Positions 58,801-64,000 of a stretch of DNA of 64,000 bases are shown one piece after another (positions within the stretch are counted from its first letter, which is position 1; each line of letters opens with the position of its first letter). Under the pieces are notes generated by a model. The model made no database searches. It was not told the DNA's origin and was given only the letters and a program-made list of their open reading frames with translations. The stretch is taken from positions 434,784-498,783 of the forward strand of contig NW_025064905.1 of the NCBI RefSeq assembly GCF_019112545.1. Direction: 5' to 3'. This DNA is from Guyanagaster necrorhizus (taxonomy: Eukaryota; Basidiomycota; Agaricomycetes; Agaricales; Physalacriaceae). A program made the translations under genes and the position numbers.

Positions 58801-59703
58801 GGGATGCCACAGGTGGTCATTTCGGACCGAGGACCACAGTTCGTCTCGAAATTCCTCGACGACCTATACAAACTATTACAGATTAAACGAAACGCATCCA
58901 TGGCCTACCATCCACAAACAGACGGCCAGACCGAACGGGCAAACCAAGAGGTCGAGAAATACCTCCGCCTATTCATCAACTATCGACAGGACGATTGGGT
59001 TGAATGGCTAGCACTCGCAGCCTTTCAACACAATAACAGGGTTCATTCCGCAACTGGATTAACACCCTTCTTCATCAACTATGGCCGACATCCACATGTC
59101 GCACAGACACTCCGCCACAAGACCACCACACCTGCATCCACACTTTTCGTGATGACAATAGAGAAAATCCATGCCGAAACAAAAGCCGCATTAGAAAGAA
59201 CCGCAGACGTCATGAAAAAACAGTATGACAAACACCGCCATCCAGCCCATGTATACCAGACCAATGACAAGGTCTGGCTGGATACGACCAATCTCCACCT
59301 CCCCAGGCCGAAATGGAAACTCGCTGATAAGTGCACAGGCCCCTTCTCTATCATGGGACAAATCGGGGCATCAGTGTATAAACTAAAACTGCCGCCGGGA
59401 TGGAAAATCCATGACGTATTCAACGAATCCCTCCTAACACCATATATAGCACCAGCCTTCCTCAACCAGGAACGGTCTCCCCCACCACCTCCTGATTTAA
59501 TTGACGACGAAGAGCACTACAAAATAGACCAAGTCCTACACCACAAAATTCGGAAGGTCAAAGCCCGTGGCGGCGGAATGACCACTACGGTCGACTACCT
59601 CATCAGCTGGAAAGGTTACGGACTGGAATCTAACCAGTGGATTAACAAAAAATACATGAACGCCGACGACGCAATACATGACTACGAATTATCCCTTAAT
59701 TAA
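55829..59703 (+). pseudogene. element B pol with catalytic loss in reverse transcriptase
   Basis: One frame, -1 relative to gag, with TGA 56095-56097, TGA 56167-56169, TGA 57430-57432 and TAG 58627-58629. The protease keeps LIDSGYTGSSI. In the reverse transcriptase, motif A reads KLNIRWGYNNVRI: the first catalytic Asp is Asn (AAC 57184-57186; GAC in A). YLDDIFIM is kept. RNase H (VEADSSEGAIGVVL) and integrase (VISDRGPQFVSKF; YHPQTDGQTERANQEVEKYL) are present, with a chromodomain (DYLISWKGYGLESNQWI). TAA 59701-59703 ends it. All the changes noted are transitions. Confidence 0.85.
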
Positions 59704-59736
59704 GCCATCGGGATGATGGTCTTAAAGCGGGGGTAA

Positions 59737-60180
59737 TGTTACGATTCTTCACCTTTCCCCTATTTTATTTTCCTTGACACCCCTATTTATGCTTAGTCAG
59801 AAGGCACAAGACCCTGGGAAGCTTAGTCAGCACAACTAAGCCGCCCATCAGGTTAAAACAACAGACGAGCCCAACAATGCACAACCACCCTTTTATATAT
59901 GGTAACGATGCTCAAGGACAACGAGCACTATGGATACAGACATATATAATAAGTAGTAGTATAATTAGGACTCGATAGAACAGTATATAAGGACTAACGC
60001 TCTCGCTGGGATATCCCAGCTTCAAGCTAAAGTTTATACATACCATTCTACCTCGAGTTTATATCTGACCTTGAGTCACACTGTTCGGATATACATATAG
60101 TGAACTCAGGTGATTCCTCGAAGTGCGAAGGAACACCTGTTTATCACGTGTATCAGTTCACGTGACGCTTGGGCTTAACA
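59737..60180 (+). repeat. 3' LTR of element B
   Basis: 444 bp, TGTTACGATT ... GGGCTTAACA, uninterrupted. Preceded by the purine tract AAAGCGGGGG. Followed by the target duplication CTGAT at 60181-60185. Confidence 0.93.
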
Positions 60181-63100
60181 CTGATCTTCAGAGAATCCAA
60201 TATAGGTTTTGACCCCTAGGACTTGACTCTCTAGAAAGACACAGAAGTCCTTGCTGCTGATGAAGCATGAAGGAGAAACAATGAAGTCTCCTCTTCAGCC
60301 TGGGATGATACTCTATGAATCCCTGCATGTCCCTCAACCCTGTAATATCCTCCTCTCTGATGAACCTCCAGCACTGACATAATGTTTGGTGATGATGAGT
60401 CTATCCTTGGACACTATAGGTTACAAGCATCTGGAAAAGCCCACATCCCTGCTTGCACTCTCTAAGGATTTCTTGGAAGTAGAGTGGTCAGACAGCTCCT
60501 CAATAATAGGTATCAAAGAAATGTTCAGCTCTATTGTGAGTGAGTGGAGATGGCACAAGTGACAGGAAGGAACCAGTATGACTCTGATATTGGAAGTCAG
60601 CCTGCTTCCATCTACCTTAATGTCTCTGACTTCACAGGCCCCACTGTTGGATCCAGTATCCAGCTGCAGCAGTGACTCAATGAAGACAGAATGACCATAA
60701 GGAGACATGGGGAGTTTTTATGACTTGCCCACTATTTCCCTCCTCAAGGAAGAGGAGGATGATAAGGGCAAGAGAGATGAGGAGACTGAGAGTAGTGAGT
60801 CTCTTCACCTTGAAGGAGAACTCACCTATGGGCTCCAAGAAGACACAAATAAAGAAGAACTGGAGAAGGCTATTCAGGAGGCCAGGATGCAAGAATATCA
60901 AGAACTGTATCTGCAGGGGGTAAGGTTTTTATAGAGTGATGCTATCTGGATAGTGTCATAGATGGGGCAATTATATATGCATTCTACACCTAATGAATGA
61001 ACTGAAATTTTAAGACACATGACTACTGACTACACTGCATAACAATACAACTAAAACTATCCTGAAGATCTGGTCAGTAGACCACTGGCATACCAGACAC
61101 TGAAAGGCATCTGATCAATGCTATGGTCACTATCTATAATCCCAAAGCAGGCCATATACATGGCTCTGTCAATTCAGAGCATATTTTCATACTCTGCCCT
61201 CTCTTCCTGTTTGATGACAATTTGGCTCTTCAGATCCTGACCTCAGCCAAAAAACCTGCCAACTTCATACCAAAACCTATAGACCAGCAGAGGAAGCTGA
61301 ATTCTAGAGGCACAATCTCCATCTGATGAAGCCATAGAGTGTGAGAAGGAGCTGATCTGAGATGATCCCAAAGCTGTCCACTTAGGGTTTATGGTATGAG
61401 ATAGCATCATCATCTGAAAAGAGGTGCTCTCACAAGGAAGCCCTGTTGCAGATGATAATTCCCTTCACTCATTCTCCAGGCTGCTGACTGAATGGCAGCA
61501 TCCTCCATTTTCAGAATGGCTCAACTCCATGAGCATATTATCTGCAGACACTGTTGTGCTACAGTGCCAACTGGACTTGCTTCAAAAACCATGCCTCTTC
61601 AAGGGGGCATTCAATGATATTGATAGATTCCTGATTGACTGCAAGCAATATTTTGAAGTTTACATCGGGTTCTTTGGGACTGATATAAACAAGGTAGTTT
61701 TTGCCATCTTGTACCTTGAGGAAAAAGCCAAAACATAGTGGATCCTTATTTTCCCAAACTTCTGATCATCAACTCAGGAGCATTACTGATATCTCTTATG
61801 GCTGGTTTTCAAACAAATGCTACATGACAAGTTCATTGATCCAGCAGTACAGAAGATCCACAAGCAAAAGATCAAGGACTACAAAATGAGAGATAAAGCA
61901 GCAACAGATTACTTTGATAAGCTGGAGTGGCTCACAAAGCTCACTGGAATTAGAAATGATATGACAAATGACAGGAGAATGATTGAGACCTTCAAGAGAA
62001 AAGTCTCTTTCTCATATGTCATGATGATCTTGGCAATCAGCATTAAAGCATTAATGCTGGTAGAATACAATAAATGGAAGGAATGGATCATCAAGATGTA
62101 TAAGAAGCAATAAAGGCAGAAAGTGAAATTGTTGACTCTGCAAGATTACTCAAAGAAATCAACCCTGCCAACTCTGAGAAATTCTAAACCATCAGAGACA
62201 ACTGTCAGAAAATCATTGGGACCCTCAATGGCCCCAGCCTATGGCATGCAGAAGACTGGATCAGGAATGATATATACAGAAGTGAGAAAGCCTATAGATA
62301 TTGACCACATGAAAAAGGAAGAGAAGTGCTTTAACTATGGACAAAAGAGCCATATGGCCAAAGACTGTCCAAAGAAGAAGCAAATCAGAGAAGACATCAG
62401 AGTGCAGATTGCTGAACTTCAAAAGGAAGAAGAAGACCTCAGTATGAAAACAAAAGTAGAGGAGGTAAAAGATAGAGCCAGTCAGTGAGCAATTCTGCTG
62501 AACTGGCCAAAGGACTTTATGGTATGCAACTAATAGCCACTAGTCAGACTAATAGTGTTTCTGTAGTAACTCTTATGTCCACAGTATTTATGCATTTGAA
62601 TATACCTCAGTTACCCATCTCACACACTGAAGGATCACATAAAGAAAAAACTCAAATGCCTAAAGGCTGAACAGAGGCAGTGAGCTCCACCACATAGCTC
62701 AAACTATTTGATACTGAATAGATATAGAGGGCCATTAAAGAAGCCAAGGATGAGGCAATAGCAAAAGCCATACTCTGAAATTGGATCCACAAGACATGAG
62801 TTGAAGAAGTTATCAATAAAGCAATTGAAGAGATGAGAAAAGCAGAAAGATGCTGAGCCTTAGAATGGCTCAATGAACTATGAGGACCATGAAAATTTAT
62901 TTGTCGATCCAAGATGCCTGGGCAAGACCTTCTCATCAAAGTCCAGATCAAGACACTCACAGCTCACTCAGTTCATGTGGTGATCACCCTGATCAACAGT
63001 AGTTGTGCAAGAAGTTCTATCAATCAGGTCTTTATTGATCTACACTATCTCTCCACTAGAATCACAGTGGCTCCAATTTCTATCTATAATGCTGATGAGA

Positions 63101-64000
63101 CCAAGAACTAAGCTGGCTCAATCATCAAATTTATTGAGCTCAGGCTCATAATCAGCAATCACTCTGAGAGAATTGATCTTGCTATGACTGATCTAAAGAC
63201 CAAAGAAGTATTTCTTGGTCATGACTGATTGATCAGGCACAATCCATTAATCAACTGGAAGACTGAGAAAATAACCTTTGCACAGTGCAAATGCTACAAA
63301 CTCCTATTTGAACTGCCAGATAAAGACTCAGAAGACTGTTGAGGTGAGAAAATGGAAGATGGGAAAACCATCCTGGCCATCAATCTCTAGTGCAAAGCAC
63401 ATATCTGCATCATACATTATGCAAACAACTTGGTCACCAGAGCAAATAAATAAAAAGAGGAGAAAATGTTTGAAGAATTGGTATCTAAATGGGTATGAGA
63501 CTTCAGGGATCTGTTTGAGAAGAAGAGTTTTGACAAGCTTCTGGAACTCAAACTCTGGAACCATGCAATCAAACTCATTCCAAATGCCAACACCAATCTC
63601 AACTGTAAAACATATCTATTGGAGATCAACAAGCAACAGGTGCTTGACAAATTCCTCAAAGAAAACTTGTCCAGTGGGAGAATCCAATTCTCTAAATCTC
63701 CTATGGCATCACCATTCTTCTTCATCAAAAAGAAGGACAGTAAACTCTGCTCTATCCAGAACTATCAAAAGCTTAACAAGATGATGATTAAAAATCACTA
63801 TCTATTGCCTCTGATTTCTGAACTAATGGATAAATTATGGGGTGCATGATACTACACTAAGTTTGATGTATGATAGGAGTACAATAACATATGAATCAAG
63901 GAGAGAGATGAATGGAAGACAGCCTTTTGGATCAACCAGAGACTTTTTGAGCCAACAGTGATGTTTTTTGGACTCACCAATTCCCTGGTGACATTTCAAT
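60181..64000 (+). pseudogene. chromovirus C, right part (gag, protease, start of RT), running off the window
   Basis: Continuation of element C after insertion B, nearly free of CpG. Gag: LQCQLDLLQKPCLFKGAFND, IDRFLIDCKQYFEVYIGFFG; the knuckle is mutated to CFNYGQKSHMAKDC (second Cys to Tyr) near 62,330. The gag end TGA lies at about 62,486. The protease active site has decayed to LINSSCARSSI near 62,985-63,020. Reverse transcriptase starts near 63,600 (SSGRIQFSKSPMASPFFF) and is cut by the window edge. Many TGA and TAG codons sit where A has CGA, CGG, TGG or CAG. Confidence 0.8.

Larger units (their letters stand above)
44009..60180 (+). mobile_element. Ty3/gypsy chromovirus B (Tf1/sushi type), interrupted by element A
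   Basis: Two 444-bp LTRs (the 5' one split), 5-bp target duplication CTGAT (44004-44008 and 60181-60185), self-priming primer-binding site, ORF1, gag, pol with chromodomain and a purine tract before the 3' LTR. The 5' and 3' LTRs differ at roughly 17 positions by eye, all transitions. It has nonsense codons in all ORFs and a lost reverse-transcriptase Asp, so it is not autonomous. It is inserted into element C and hosts element A. Confidence 0.9.

Overview
The window is chromosomal DNA of a filamentous fungus, most likely an agaricomycete basidiomycete. Genes carry many introns of about 50 nt. The gene set fits: an F-box protein with an N-terminal coiled coil, CYPs, an MIO-type ammonia-lyase, a fungal FAD halogenase, and LTR retrotransposons of the Tf1/sushi chromovirus group. 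All gene models below were built by eye from reading frames, GT-AG (and two GC-AG) junctions and family motifs.

The left 14 kb is mostly housekeeping: the 3' end of an unknown gene, an FSH1-type serine hydrolase, the PQ-loop protein MPDU1, a probable Pom34-like nuclear-pore membrane protein, a cytochrome P450, the nonsense-mediated-decay factor UPF3, a bHLH transcription factor, an F-box protein and the pyridoxamine-phosphate oxidase PDX3.

From about 14.1 to 33.4 kb lies what looks like a specialised-metabolite gene cluster. It contains an O-methyltransferase, a phenylalanine/histidine ammonia-lyase-type enzyme, a flavin-dependent halogenase divergent from the lyase, an anion:cation-symporter MFS protein, a monocarboxylate-porter-type MFS protein, a second P450 closely related to the first, and twin multi-spanning membrane proteins on either side of that P450. 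Read together, the enzymes could turn an aromatic amino acid into a hydroxylated, chlorinated and O-methylated aromatic. I infer a chlorinated anisyl-type product; the sequence does not prove it.

From about 34.3 kb to the right edge the window is a transposon nest. The oldest layers (34.3-44.0 kb and 60.2-64.0 kb) are degenerate and almost free of CpG. They hold an ORF1-like remnant, two minus-strand chromovirus fragments, a copia-type remnant and chromovirus C. Chromovirus B (44,009-60,180) sits inside C, flanked by the 5-bp duplication CTGAT. Chromovirus A (44,136-52,206) sits inside the 5' LTR of B, flanked by CAACA. A and B keep LTRs, a self-priming primer-binding site, a long ORF upstream of gag with a hydrophobic N-terminus, gag with a zinc knuckle, and pol ending in a chromodomain. 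Both are broken by nonsense mutations, most of them CGA to TGA. The nesting order gives a relative clock of CpG loss: A is least eroded, B more, C nearly erased.
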